A stretch of DNA of 64,000 nt from Acidimicrobiaceae bacterium. Its GTDB lineage: Bacteria; Actinomycetota; Acidimicrobiia; Acidimicrobiales; RAAP-2. The notes below the pieces were generated by a model. It saw only the letters and a list, made by a program, of their open reading frames with translations. It was not told the origin of the DNA and did no database searches. A program made the translations under genes and the position numbers. The stretch is taken from contig PKXJ01000033.1 in NCBI GenBank assembly GCA_003132305.1, positions 34,652-98,651 of the forward strand, given 5' to 3'. This document shows, piece by piece, positions 1 to 9,125 of this stretch (position 1 is its first letter; every line of letters starts with the position of its first letter).

Positions 1-2
1 CG

Positions 3-632
3 GTGGCAATCGCGATGTCACTGCTGGCCCTGACCGTTCAGTGGTGGCTGACGCACGTTCACGCGTCCGTCTTCGTCGGAACCAGTTTGATTCAATCAAG
101 TCAATTCAGCATTTCCGGAGTTGCGCCGATTGCTGCTGCCGTCTTTGCACTGAGTTTCGGCGCTGGTGTCGGTGCGCTCTGGGGTCGAATTTCGTGGTCT
201 ATCGCGGCAACGTCTGTAGGGTTCTGGCTGGTTGTGGGAGTGATGATGGGATGGATCGTGCCGTCGCTTGCGCCCCAGGTTGCGGTGCCCTTGTCGGCGG
301 CAAAGTTGCCAAGTTCGTTGGGGTGGTTGGTAAGCGAGGGTTTCCGCCGAAACCCCGGTGTTCATGTGGGACCTCACATGTCGTCGGTAACTTCGATTGT
401 TCAACACTGTACGAACATCGCGAATTCCAGTTCGAACATGCAAACGGGTGGCGGAAACGAAAGCCTCGTCTACTTGAATTGTCTGAAGAGTCACAGCCTG
501 CAGGCCGTCAACTTCTATCAACCCGCAAGTCACTACTGGATTCTTCAATGGAGAGAAGCCGGGGTCTACCTCGCCTTGGTCGCTGCACTTCTTGGACTCT
601 CGGTGTGGGTAGTCAGGAGATGGCGTGCCTAG
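3..632 (+). CDS. ABC-2 type permease subunit, C-terminal part (5' end outside window)
   Basis: Membrane component of an ABC exporter of the actinobacterial type that pairs with YtrB-like ATPases. Hydrophobic segments are visible near residues 1-15, 40-60, 68-90 and 187-205. Between the last two lies a polar loop of about 95 residues with three cysteines that should be extracytoplasmic. The tail ends in the Arg-rich WVVRRWRA, typical of these permeases. The reading frame is open to the left edge, so the start is not known. It is a paralogue of the next gene and resembles the permease at 7108-8214. Substrate cannot be inferred. Confidence 0.7.
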   Translation: MAIAMSLLALTVQWWLTHVHASVFVGTSLIQSSQFSISGVAPIAAAVFALSFGAGVGALWGRISWSIAATSVGFWLVVGVMMGWIVPSLAPQVAVPLSAAKLPSSLGWLVSEGFRRNPGVHVGPHMSSVTSIVQHCTNIANSSSNMQTGGGNESLVYLNCLKSHSLQAVNFYQPASHYWILQWREAGVYLALVAALLGLSVWVVRRWRA

Positions 633-761
633 AAACCCGCGGACTGAACTGCCGTTGACCGATCTCGAAGAGAGCGTTGATGCATATCTTCCCGATTCCA
701 ACCACGAACAAGTCATGTCGCTAGAAACTCGGACCGATGGAAGCAAAGGAGACCTTTCGTG

Positions 762-1478
762 ATGTGGATTACGTGGCGCCGCTACCGATTGCGCCTTATC
801 TTGCTGGCGCTCTACGTTTTGGCGCTAATTGTCTGCATGCTCCTTACCGAACATGAAATTCCAAACTTGGTGACGAGTTGCGGCAGTGTCGTAACGCTGA
901 CTGCACATGGGCGTGCCTGCGTCGCGGCAGGCTCACGCGTCTTCAATCGTGACCGGGTCATCGTCCTGGGAATCGTCTTTGTGCCAGTTCTCATGGCGGT
1001 GTCCTTGGGTGCGCCGCTCATTGCGTCTGAGTTTGAAGCTAAGACCAACCGTCTCGCGTGGGCCCAAGGAGTCACTCGAACAAGGTGGCTGCTAGTTGCG
1101 TGGTTAACGCTGACGATTCCGGCGGTGGTGATGATGTCACTGCTGGAACTCACCACTGGTTGGTGGGCTGCCCACGTGTACGGAATCGCTTTCGCAGGTC
1201 AAATACAGGGTGCTCCGACCCGCCTAACTGGGGTGGCTCCAGTGGCGATAGCTCTCTTTGGTTTGAGTTTCGGCGCATGTATTGGTGCATTCTTCCGGAG
1301 TAGTTCAATGTCAGCCGCTGCTACATTGATTGGACTAGTCGTCGTTTTGACCTACATTTCGATCAAGGTGAACGGCCCGCAACCACTGCCTCAATGGGGT
1401 GTGGCCGGCATCTATGTGTTGCTAGCGGGAGCGTTTCTTGGACTGTCGGTGTGGGCGGTCAGAAGGCGGCGTGCCTAG
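762..1478 (+). CDS. ABC-2 type permease subunit, short form
   Basis: The protein has about 238 residues with roughly six membrane segments. It contains the family motif GAPLIASEFE, followed by RLAWAQGVTRTRW, in the loop after the second membrane segment. I prefer ATG 762 (MWITWRRYR, the usual family N-terminus); GTG 759 is also possible. An AGGAGA Shine-Dalgarno lies at about 747-752. Compared with the paralogue just upstream, the roughly 95-residue extracytoplasmic loop between the last two membrane segments is missing and replaced by a short PQPLPQW linker. The gene is therefore a natural short variant or a deletion derivative. The neighbouring paralogue suggests tandem duplication. No ATPase gene is adjacent inside the window. 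Confidence 0.75.
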   Translation: MWITWRRYRLRLILLALYVLALIVCMLLTEHEIPNLVTSCGSVVTLTAHGRACVAAGSRVFNRDRVIVLGIVFVPVLMAVSLGAPLIASEFEAKTNRLAWAQGVTRTRWLLVAWLTLTIPAVVMMSLLELTTGWWAAHVYGIAFAGQIQGAPTRLTGVAPVAIALFGLSFGACIGAFFRSSSMSAAATLIGLVVVLTYISIKVNGPQPLPQWGVAGIYVLLAGAFLGLSVWAVRRRRA

Positions 1479-1850
1479 CCACACTCAATCATCCTGAATC
1501 GCGCGGGGAAACGGGAGACCGCTTCATTTCCAATACGGTGTTGTCGCTCGTCACTCGGGAATTGAAGGGTTGTGAAAATGTGAGGCCTGAAATGAGGCTT
1601 GTTCGGACCTAGAGGTTCGCAATCTTCTCGGCAAGTCTCAAGATCGGATTGTTTCGGTTGGCGTGCGGGTCCGGCCATCGGCCCCTCGACATTAAGTAAT
1701 CGGGTCGTTAACAGAGTCACGTAGTTTGGGGATAGATTTCGTCGGGCATCCATAAGTCCATGACTGCGTGGACGCGTCCTTGTCTTCTGTCGCAGCCGCC
1801 CTTCCGAACTCGCCCGTCCCGTTTGTTTTGCGCGAAGTCGACGTAGGCCG
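1479..1850. other. Intergenic region, no gene seen
   Basis: This 372-bp space lies between the convergent ends of the short permease and the beta-propeller gene. Short open frames exist on both strands, but none has a ribosome binding site or recognisable protein character. I saw no clear terminator. Confidence 0.4.
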
Positions 1851-3851
1851 TCATTTGATGAGGCGCACCAGGGAGCCGTCACCCGCGTTCAGTTCAGTGA
1901 TTGACTCGAAGTTGAAATTGGTTACCCACAAGTGGGAGCCGCTCACCGAGATGGCCTGAGGTCCATGGAGACCGTCGGCCTTGGCGTTGATCACGCGCAC
2001 CATGGCACCATTCGACGAATTGAGCTCGGTGACCGAGTTGACGTTCGCCACCCATACGTGTGATCCGTTGGTGGCAATCGCGACGGGGGAGTTGAAGTTG
2101 AGCTTGTCGGCGCTGGCGCTGATGACACGCACGAACGAGCCATTCGAGTCTCTCAGCTCGGTGACCGAGTCCCGTTGAGTGGAGGGATTGACGTTCGCCA
2201 CCCACACGTAGGCGTCGCTTGCGGCCATGCCGAGTGGCGCATTGAGTCCATCGGACGCCGTATTGATTACCCGCACCAGCGAGCCGTTCGATGCGTTGAG
2301 CTCGGTGATCGAGTTGACGTTCGCCACCCATACGTGTGAGCCGATGGCGGCAATCGCGAAAGGTGAATCGAACCCATCAGCTCGGGCCTTGATCACGCGC
2401 ACGAGCGAGCCGTCGGAGGAGTTCAGTTCAGTCACCGAGTCCTTGTTCGCCACCCACACGTGGGCACCGCGTACGGTGATTGCCTGCGCATGGTCCAGAC
2501 CGTCGGCCTTGGCGTTGATCACGCGCACCAGGGCACCAGTTGACGAGTTGAGCTCGGTGACCGAATTGAGCTTGATGATCTGGTTAATCCCCTTCGAGCG
2601 TACGTATTGCACGTATTGACCGTTGTAATTGGTTATCCACACGTGGGGGCCGCTCACGGCCATGGCGGTCGTGTAGTTGAAATTGTCCGCTGAGTCGTTC
2701 ACGACCCGGACCAAGGAACCGTTCGACGAGTTGAACTCCCGGACCGACTGGTTGTCGCCATTCATTATCCACACGTGGGGGCCGCTCACGCCAACGGCGG
2801 CGGGCGAAATGAAGTTGAACAGGTCGCCCGCGATGCCGCACACGCGCAGCACCTCGCCGTTCGAGGCGTTCAATTCAGTAATCATGCCGACCTGGTTGCT
2901 CGTCACCCAGACGTGGTTTCCACTAGTGGAAATGCCGTAAGGAAAGTTCAAGCCGTCGGCTCGGTTCTTTATCACGCGCATCACCGCACCGTCGGACGTG
3001 TCGAGTTCCGTAACTGACGTCACGCTCGCCACCCAAAGATCTTGTCCATTGAAGGCGAAGCCGATGGGTCCAATGAGCCCGCCCTTGCTAGCCCTAATGA
3101 CGCGCACCAACGAGCCGTCGGAGGCGTTGAGCTCAGTGACCGAGTTGTTGTGGTCGTTCGCCACCCACACGCGGGCGCCATTGGCGGCTATTGCGGAGGA
3201 GAAATTGAAGTCGTCGGCGGGTGCCTGGATGACGCGCACCAGCGAGCCGTCGGACGCGTTGAGCTCGGTGACTGAATCTGTGTTCGCCACCCACACGTGG
3301 GAACCGGCAACTGCGATCGCTAGGGGCGAGTTGAACTCGTCAGCAGGGGACCTGATGATACGCACCAGGGAGCCGTCGGACGCGTTGAGCTCGGTGACCC
3401 AATTGTTGAAATTGTTCGTCACCCACACATGGGGGCCGCTCGCTGCGATCGCCCAAGGCGAGTTGAGTCCATCGATCTTCGCGTTGATGACCCGAACCAA
3501 CGAACCGTTCGAGGTGTTGAGCTCAGTGACCGAGGAGCCCGACTGGTTCGCCACCCATACGTGAGTGCCGCTGACGGCGATGTTAAACGGTCCGTTGAGG
3601 CTGTCGGCTAGCGCGCTGATGTCGCGCACGAGCGAACCGTCGGTCGCATTCAGTTCTGCGACCGAGTTGTTCACACCGTCGGTCACCCAAACGTGTCCGT
3701 TCCCTGCGGCGATGGCGAGGGGTCCGCTGAGGTGCACCACGATTGGCGATGGAGCCGCAGATGACGATGTGGCGAGAGATGACAACGTGGCGCCTATCAA
3801 GAGTGAACAAGGAAGGATCACGCCGCGAGGAAGGATTGTCAAACGGCCCAC
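1851..3851 (-). CDS. Secreted beta-propeller protein with 14 NHL/Vgb-like repeats
   Basis: A 666-residue exported protein. The first 33 residues are a signal peptide (MGRLTILPRG, then a hydrophobic core ending in SSAAPSP). The rest is almost entirely 14 repeats of 42-50 residues with the core HVWVANxxxNSVTELNxSxGSLVRVI, like NHL or Vgb-type propeller blades. Fourteen blades would make two seven-bladed propellers. Repeat 9 is longer, with an insertion near YVQYVRSKGIN. GTG 3851 is chosen because GGGAGGTGG lies 6 bp upstream and the signal peptide starts there. No catalytic or anchoring motif is seen, so a binding or surface role is inferred only. The DNA is a long imperfect tandem repeat, so the array is probably prone to copy-number change. 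Confidence 0.8.
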   Translation of the reverse strand: MGRLTILPRGVILPCSLLIGATLSSLATSSSAAPSPIVVHLSGPLAIAAGNGHVWVTDGVNNSVAELNATDGSLVRDISALADSLNGPFNIAVSGTHVWVANQSGSSVTELNTSNGSLVRVINAKIDGLNSPWAIAASGPHVWVTNNFNNWVTELNASDGSLVRIIRSPADEFNSPLAIAVAGSHVWVANTDSVTELNASDGSLVRVIQAPADDFNFSSAIAANGARVWVANDHNNSVTELNASDGSLVRVIRASKGGLIGPIGFAFNGQDLWVASVTSVTELDTSDGAVMRVIKNRADGLNFPYGISTSGNHVWVTSNQVGMITELNASNGEVLRVCGIAGDLFNFISPAAVGVSGPHVWIMNGDNQSVREFNSSNGSLVRVVNDSADNFNYTTAMAVSGPHVWITNYNGQYVQYVRSKGINQIIKLNSVTELNSSTGALVRVINAKADGLDHAQAITVRGAHVWVANKDSVTELNSSDGSLVRVIKARADGFDSPFAIAAIGSHVWVANVNSITELNASNGSLVRVINTASDGLNAPLGMAASDAYVWVANVNPSTQRDSVTELRDSNGSFVRVISASADKLNFNSPVAIATNGSHVWVANVNSVTELNSSNGAMVRVINAKADGLHGPQAISVSGSHLWVTNFNFESITELNAGDGSLVRLIK

Positions 3852-3945
3852 GTGACCACCTCCCTCGTGGATGGGTTCGCGACTGGTTTACCGATTTCTC
3901 GGAGCATACAGATTGCCGAAGAGACTCTTGGTCCGGAGTAGATAC

Positions 3946-3974
3946 TTGACATGAGTACCTTTGTGTGGCAAAGT
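3946..3974 (+). promoter_or_regulatory. Possible promoter of the membrane protein/wHTH pair
   Basis: A consensus -35 hexamer TTGACA lies at 3946-3951. After a 17-bp spacer comes the weak -10-like CAAAGT at 3969-3974. The ATG at 3982 lies seven bases further on with no Shine-Dalgarno, so the transcript would be leaderless or nearly so. The -10 match is poor. Confidence 0.35.
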
Positions 3975-3981
3975 AGTTTGC

Positions 3982-4767
3982 ATGACAGACACTAGTGAGC
4001 AAGTTATAGATGTCCTGGAGTACGCCAATCAGTTGCGCAGTCGAACCCGAACTGCACGCGACGGCAGCTGGTTCGCCCTCATCGTCTTTGGTCTCGTTGT
4101 CTTAGGGGCGACGATGTTTTACCATTCTCGCTACTTCCCGGTGAACACCTCTGGGTGTCGTTCAACCATCAATGGCTTAATCTGCCCGGGCCTCACGTCC
4201 TCGAAAGGACCGTTCGGAAGCGGACTTGGCTCTCCGGCCGGAACCATTCTCAACGTGAGCCCGTGGGCGACGACCTACTGGGTGATCAGCATCTTCGTTG
4301 GAATCTGCGCAGTTGTTGCCTTCTACTGGCTGCGTTCACGATCGTCGGGAGTCGCTGGGCGGATTTGGCCTTTTGCGACCGTTGGCGTTACGGTCCTGGC
4401 GCTCGCCGTAGTGAGTCGAGGATGGCAGACGCTCCACATCCCGGGGGACTTTTGGATACGAGGAATGCAGGCGCTCTTGGTAATAGCTCTCGGACTGGTG
4501 GCGCTGGCGATCATTGAGCGAAGTTGGCCGTTCTTGCTCTTCGTCGCGGGTTTCTTTGGTCTTGCATTGCTGTCGTGTCTCTATAACGTGAGCAATCTGT
4601 TCATTCGGTTCGGTATTGGTGCGACGTGGAACGGGAATGATCAAGATTTGCCGAACCTGATCTTGCCGGGGGTATATCTACTCGTCGGTGGCGCGGCGTT
4701 CTACCTATTTCGGCGCACGGGAATCGTGTTCTACATTGCGCGTCGGAGGATCAGCGATGGTAAGTGA
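3982..4767 (+). CDS. Polytopic membrane protein of unknown function
   Basis: About 261 residues with a short cytosolic N-terminus and six to seven hydrophobic segments (about residues 30-50, 95-115, 130-150, 162-180, 186-210 and 230-250). A Cys-containing loop follows the first segment. I chose ATG 3982 (MTDTSEQVID) rather than the in-frame TTG at 3961 because the latter falls inside a probable promoter. The gene overlaps the following winged-helix regulator by 11 nt. Such membrane protein plus small wHTH pairs are common in Actinobacteria, and the regulator probably controls the pair. No specific family is recognised. Confidence 0.7.
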   Translation: MTDTSEQVIDVLEYANQLRSRTRTARDGSWFALIVFGLVVLGATMFYHSRYFPVNTSGCRSTINGLICPGLTSSKGPFGSGLGSPAGTILNVSPWATTYWVISIFVGICAVVAFYWLRSRSSGVAGRIWPFATVGVTVLALAVVSRGWQTLHIPGDFWIRGMQALLVIALGLVALAIIERSWPFLLFVAGFFGLALLSCLYNVSNLFIRFGIGATWNGNDQDLPNLILPGVYLLVGGAAFYLFRRTGIVFYIARRRISDGK

Positions 4768-5095
4768 GCAAATTGACCCGGGAACTGAAGACACAAGCCC
4801 GACTGTTCGCCTAGACGAGACCGTGCATCAACGGGTTCGCCTCGGCGTACTCACCATTGCCAACGAAGCACGCCGAGTTGAGTTTCGGTTTCTTCAAGAG
4901 ACAATGGGGCTAACTGCGGGCAACCTTTCCCAGCACATCAGGGTTTTGGAAGAGGCTGGTTTCGTGAAGGTTGAGAAGGGATTGGAAGGCCGTCGCCCTC
5001 GAACATGGGTGGTAATTACACGAGATGGTAAGTCCGCACTGCGTCAGGAGATCGCCGCATTGAAGGTGTTGGTGGATCGCTTCGAGGGAACTTAG
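4757..5095 (+). CDS. Winged-helix transcriptional regulator (MarR/ArsR-like, HTH_34 type)
   Basis: A 112-residue DNA-binding protein. The segment LTIANEARRVEFRFLQETMG is followed by LTAGNLSQHIRVLEEAGFVK, a classical wHTH recognition helix and wing, ending in ALKVLVDRFEGT. ATG 4757 is chosen because GGAGG sits at 4745-4749 and the domain begins shortly after it. The start lies inside the last codons of the membrane protein gene (11-nt overlap), so translation is coupled. It probably represses or tunes its own operon; the ligand is unknown. Confidence 0.8.
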   Translation: MVSEQIDPGTEDTSPTVRLDETVHQRVRLGVLTIANEARRVEFRFLQETMGLTAGNLSQHIRVLEEAGFVKVEKGLEGRRPRTWVVITRDGKSALRQEIAALKVLVDRFEGT

Positions 5096-5347
5096 AACTC
5101 ACTCACTGAGCTTTCCCGTCGCATTTTCGAGACCGGATCGCTGCGGTTCGCGTGCTGGTTCGCGTCGGGCCGTTACACCACTGATCTGCTACCAACGCGC
5201 AACTCAAATGAGTCGAGTACCACGACTGTTTTCCGACTTACCGTATGCAAGGGTCCGACTTGTCGCCAAAATGTCGTTTGGCCAACGTCGATGTCGTAAA
5301 AGTCCGTTGCTCGAGGGTTTATATGGGTAGGGACAGTAAGGAGACCA

Positions 5348-5806
5348 GTGGAAGATGCCTTGCGCGCGGAGTTCGAGGCATTCGTCTACGACGTTGAGCC
5401 ACCCCTGCGCCGCGCCCTTATTGCTGCCTATGGCTTCGAGCGTGGCCGTGATGCCACCGCTGAGGCGCTGGGTTGGGCGTGGGAGCATTGGGATCGAGCG
5501 AAGGGCCTCGACAACAAGGTCGCCTACCTCTTCCGCGTAGGTCAGAGCAAGAGCCGGGACCGCATGACGCCAGTCACCTTCGAGCGAGGTGATTCGTCCG
5601 AACCTTGGTTCGACCCCGGCTTGGCACCGGCGCTGGGCTCGTTGACGGAGCACCAGCGCGTCGCAGTTGTACTGGTCAACGGATTTGATTGGAAGCTCCG
5701 CGAGGTAGCGGAACTCTTGAACGTCGGTGTTTCGACGGTTCAGAGCCACCTGGAGCGGGGGATGCGTTCCCTTCGAAACGCCTTGGAGGTGGTCGAGAAT
5801 GACTGA
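5348..5806 (+). CDS. Sigma-70 family RNA polymerase sigma factor (ECF-like)
   Basis: A 152-residue protein with a weakly conserved region 2 (about residues 10-70, with WAWEHWDR) and a clear region 4 HTH (about residues 98-148, LTEHQRVAVVLV then LNVGVSTVQSHLERGMRSLR). It starts at GTG 5348 with AAGGAG at 5338-5343. It overlaps the following gene by 8 nt. That neighbour is a membrane-anchored protein of the kind that follows such sigma factors, so the two probably form a sigma/regulator pair responding to an envelope signal. Targets are unknown. Confidence 0.8.
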   Translation: MEDALRAEFEAFVYDVEPPLRRALIAAYGFERGRDATAEALGWAWEHWDRAKGLDNKVAYLFRVGQSKSRDRMTPVTFERGDSSEPWFDPGLAPALGSLTEHQRVAVVLVNGFDWKLREVAELLNVGVSTVQSHLERGMRSLRNALEVVEND

Positions 5807-6905
5807 ACTGAACGAAAGTATTCGCGATTTTATTGACACCGGCGCTACGCCGGTGTCCGCTGAGGAGATCTTCGCCACGGGTCTCTCGGTGCAGATGAGG
5901 ATGGCTGCTGATCGATCCCGACCGCGCTTGCGGCGTCGTCGACTACTGGTGCTGAGCGGCGTGGCGGCCCTGGTAGTCGCGCTCGTGAGCGTGGGTCTGA
6001 TCACGGTTCCAGGCACGAAGAACGTCAGTATCATCCCGGCCTCTGCCGCAACGTTCCTCGAGTCAGTCGCGGCCAAGGCAGCGAGTGAAAAGCCCATGGT
6101 GCCGGGGCCGGGCCAGTACCTCTACGTCGCGACGATCGCGTCGATGACCAACGGCGCTTCTCAGCACCCTTCGCCGAAGATGTTCTTCTACGCCGTAAAC
6201 GAACTCCATCAGGTGTGGACTTCGCCACAAGCACCGGGCCATCAAACATATGAAATCGTCGGCAGACCAGAGTTTCTCTCGGCTGCCGATCGCGCGATCT
6301 GGGTGGTGGACGGATCCATGCCCCTCGGCAGTGGGAACGCTTCGTACGGACCGCCCCTGTACTACAACGTCGCCGGGTTGCCCACCAAAGCGTCGCAGAT
6401 GGTGGCCTACTTCAAGAGTCAGAACTACCTACCATCCGAATCTTCGTATGGACCGCTGCCATCGTGGGAATTCAACATGGCATTGGGGTTCCTACAGAAT
6501 GGGGCTTCGTCTGCTCAACGGGCGGCTCTCTTGAAGTTCGTGGCCACAATTCCAGGTGTGCGGCTAATGGGCCATGCGACGTCGATAGTGACTCGTGAGA
6601 GGGGATCAGTGATTGCACTGCCCCTTGGGGAGTCTGGCATGACGGAAAAAGCTATATTCGACCCATCAACTTCGAAGCTGATTGAGATTCGTTACGTCTT
6701 CACTGCCTTGCCGTTGAAGGCATCGCCTATGCCTGGGCCCACTCCCACTCCATTCGTGGGCGAAATTCAGTCCTACTCCGACTTCGTTTTTGCGGGGATC
6801 ACTCGTGTCAACTCGAGGTATTCGCTACCTGTTGGGACTCCGAAGTTCCCCCGAGTTTGGCCTTTTGGTTCAGTCAGAGAGCCACTTCCCGGGTGGCTGG
6901 GATAG
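5799..6905 (+). CDS. Membrane-anchored CU044_5270-like protein, probable partner of the sigma factor
   Basis: About 368 residues. A cytoplasmic segment of some 45 residues ends in the basic RPRLRRRR. One membrane helix follows (about 48-70, LLVLSGVAALVVALVSVGL), then a large extracytoplasmic domain of about 290 residues with no recognised enzymatic motif. This architecture and its position behind a sigma factor match CU044_5270-family proteins of Actinobacteria. No zinc anti-sigma HXXXCXXC motif is seen, so an anti-sigma role is inferred from context only. ATG 5799 is supported by GGAGGTGG at 5785-5792. Confidence 0.7.
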   Translation: MTELNESIRDFIDTGATPVSAEEIFATGLSVQMRMAADRSRPRLRRRRLLVLSGVAALVVALVSVGLITVPGTKNVSIIPASAATFLESVAAKAASEKPMVPGPGQYLYVATIASMTNGASQHPSPKMFFYAVNELHQVWTSPQAPGHQTYEIVGRPEFLSAADRAIWVVDGSMPLGSGNASYGPPLYYNVAGLPTKASQMVAYFKSQNYLPSESSYGPLPSWEFNMALGFLQNGASSAQRAALLKFVATIPGVRLMGHATSIVTRERGSVIALPLGESGMTEKAIFDPSTSKLIEIRYVFTALPLKASPMPGPTPTPFVGEIQSYSDFVFAGITRVNSRYSLPVGTPKFPRVWPFGSVREPLPGWLG

Positions 6906-7107
6906 GCGACACGGTGAGCTGCAACTGATTCGGTCAATCGTGCCGAGTTTCCTGGAGACTCTCCAACAATCCCTGCGTGATTCACCCCTTGAATTGCCGA
7001 ACCCTCCTCCACAGGATTCAGAGTTCATCGACGACCGATCAGCGCGCTTGGCCGTAAAGCTGGTTATTGATCAGGGCCCTCCGCGAACAGCTGTTGATGG
7101 ATTGTCT

Positions 7108-8214
7108 CTATGCTCGTCGTCGAATCAACGACGCTGTTCCCCAGGCCAAGACCAGAGCAAGTCCAACGAGAATGACTGCCTCAACGCTTTGAAACATCCA
7201 GAATCGATTGGCCGGCTGGTAACTCACCCAATAGGCATCGTGATGTTGAGCGAGCCAGACCGCCGGACTCTTCGAGAGGTTCGCCGAATACATCTTGTCC
7301 ACGAGCTTGCGCACTTGAAGTGAATCAAGGACCTCTCCTTTCGCGCCGGTGTACCAACCGTTGACCACCCAACTGCCGACAGGCTCATGGAAAACCTTGG
7401 CGCCGTAGCGGCCGTTTCCGAAGGAACCGCTATCGGCGGCGGTGTTCAAGGCGCCGAAGCCACTTCCCGAAGGTGTGGTCTTCATTGCCTTGGTGCCGAT
7501 GCCTAACAGAAAGTAATCAAGCTTCCAGAACGTGGCGATGAGCAAACCGCCAATGCTCGCGCCCGTGACTGCCATGGCGCTCACCGTGCGCTTGATAAGC
7601 GAACCAACAAAAGTGCCCAGCGCCAACCCAAAGAGCGTCCACGCGGAGAGCGTGAGTACCGTGACGTCGAACTCACCGGACTGCCAGCGACTGAGTAAAC
7701 CTAGGGCGTTGAAGGGACCCGAGTAGGAGCTCGCGAGCAGGCCAAGAACGCACGTCCCCGAAGTAATGACGACGGCGAGGAGGGTGAACTTCAACGCGAA
7801 CCAAACCGTCCGGGGCATTCCCTGCGTCCAGGTGAATCGATACGTCCCTGACTCGAATTCACGAGCGATGAGTGGCGCTCCGACGAACATTCCGAGGACG
7901 ACTGGCAGCACGTGCAAGGCAATGTCGATAAATGTCATCGTGACGGCTGAGTGCTGGATTTGGCTCTCAAGACCGACGCACGCGCCCACATTCGCGGAGT
8001 TAGGCGTCGGGCATCCTTGAGAGACGTACTGGCTGTAAAGGGCGTGCAGCGGCGGTCCGACGAACAGGATGTACGCCGCCAGGCAGCCAAAGAGTCCAAG
8101 CGCGCCGAGAACCATAAATCGATGCTGAAGCCACGTAACCCGTGTCATTGGCCTCCATGGCAACACACTTCGTTTCTTCATTGACGTAGGTTCCGCCAGA
8201 GCGACGGCATTCAT
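7108..8214 (-). CDS. ABC-2 type permease subunit of the GntR-controlled transporter
   Basis: A 368-residue permease with about six membrane segments, the first near residues 34-55 and the last near 345-362. It carries the family motif GAPLIAREFESGTYRFTW and a long extracytoplasmic domain of about 100 residues before the last helix. It overlaps the ATPase gene by 4 nt (ATGA) and is third in a GntR-ATPase-permease operon. This is the ytrA-type arrangement, often induced by cell-wall-active compounds. Export of a peptide or lipid-linked compound is family inference; the substrate is unknown. Confidence 0.8.
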   Translation of the reverse strand: MNAVALAEPTSMKKRSVLPWRPMTRVTWLQHRFMVLGALGLFGCLAAYILFVGPPLHALYSQYVSQGCPTPNSANVGACVGLESQIQHSAVTMTFIDIALHVLPVVLGMFVGAPLIAREFESGTYRFTWTQGMPRTVWFALKFTLLAVVITSGTCVLGLLASSYSGPFNALGLLSRWQSGEFDVTVLTLSAWTLFGLALGTFVGSLIKRTVSAMAVTGASIGGLLIATFWKLDYFLLGIGTKAMKTTPSGSGFGALNTAADSGSFGNGRYGAKVFHEPVGSWVVNGWYTGAKGEVLDSLQVRKLVDKMYSANLSKSPAVWLAQHHDAYWVSYQPANRFWMFQSVEAVILVGLALVLAWGTASLIRRRA

Positions 8215-9125
8215 GCCGACACCCCACGAATACTGGGATGGCCGTCGCCCATCGCTTCCGAGATCGACGAGGATTCCGGATCTCGCAGGTAGGCGAGAAT
8301 CAGCTCTTCTAGCGTTACGGCCGTTGCTTCCCAGTTCGGGCCGATGTTGCTCGTGTCAAAGGAGCGCACGAGCAGGCGCGCCTGACGATCTCCCCGGTAG
8401 GTCTCTACGACAGGAAAGACTCGACTCATTTCGTCGACTTCGTCGGCCGGACCGGTTAGCAACCAGTGGCTCTGCATGAGCTCGTCGATCTCACTGGCGA
8501 TTTGAACACGACCCGAATTGAGCACTATCAAGTAGTTAGCGACACGCTCGAGTTCTGAAACAACGTGGGACGACAGAACGACCGAAAGACCTTCTTCGGC
8601 AACCGCGGTCATGACGACGCCCATGAACTCATAGCGCGCGAGCGGATCAAGACGGGCGAGCGGTTCGTCGAGTACCAATAGTTCCGGATGCCGGGCCAGG
8701 GCTAACGCCAGGGCGAGTTGGGCTTGCTGGCCTCCGGAGAGCTTGCCGACCTTCTGATCGAGTCCGATTCCGAGTCCGTCCAGCCGTTGCCTAATCAGTT
8801 TGGTATCGAAGGAACGGTTGAGATTGCGAGTTAGCTCAATCATGTGCGTCACCGACAAGTACTTGTAGAGGGGAGCGTCCTGCGCTACAAAGGCAACACG
8901 GTCGAGCGCCTGCGGCGATCCTGCAACGAGACCATCGAGCACAGTGGCATGCCCCGTGCTCGGTTCGACGAGGCCAATGGCGCAGTGCAGCAGCGTGGTC
9001 TTACCCGCACCGTTGGGCCCGACAAGCGCCACGACGTGGCCGGCCGGTATCGAAAGAGAACAGTCCTGGAGTGCCCAACGTTTGCCGTAGCGCTTGCCCA
9101 AGCCCGCTACTTCGATGATGCTCAT
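8211..9125 (-). CDS. ABC transporter ATP-binding protein
   Basis: A 304-residue ATPase. Walker A is GPNGAGKTT (about 36-44), the signature is LSGGQQAQ, and Walker B is LLVLDEPLARLDP, followed by a switch His in LSSHVVSELE. The last 90 residues form a C-terminal extension typical of exporters with ABC-2 permeases. It overlaps both neighbours by 4 nt, so the three proteins are translationally coupled. It energises the permease at 7108-8214. Confidence 0.92.
   Translation of the reverse strand: MSIIEVAGLGKRYGKRWALQDCSLSIPAGHVVALVGPNGAGKTTLLHCAIGLVEPSTGHATVLDGLVAGSPQALDRVAFVAQDAPLYKYLSVTHMIELTRNLNRSFDTKLIRQRLDGLGIGLDQKVGKLSGGQQAQLALALALARHPELLVLDEPLARLDPLARYEFMGVVMTAVAEEGLSVVLSSHVVSELERVANYLIVLNSGRVQIASEIDELMQSHWLLTGPADEVDEMSRVFPVVETYRGDRQARLLVRSFDTSNIGPNWEATAVTLEELILAYLRDPESSSISEAMGDGHPSIRGVSA

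Noticed and set aside
1894..3700. Possible CRISPR-like or satellite repeat
   Set aside because: The repeat period of about 126-150 bp matches codon-preserved protein repeats, with no spacer structure.
1894..4002. Many long open frames opposite or out of frame with the beta-propeller gene
   Set aside because: They are shadows created by the repetitive coding sequence; only the minus-strand 666-aa frame has a signal peptide and a ribosome binding site.
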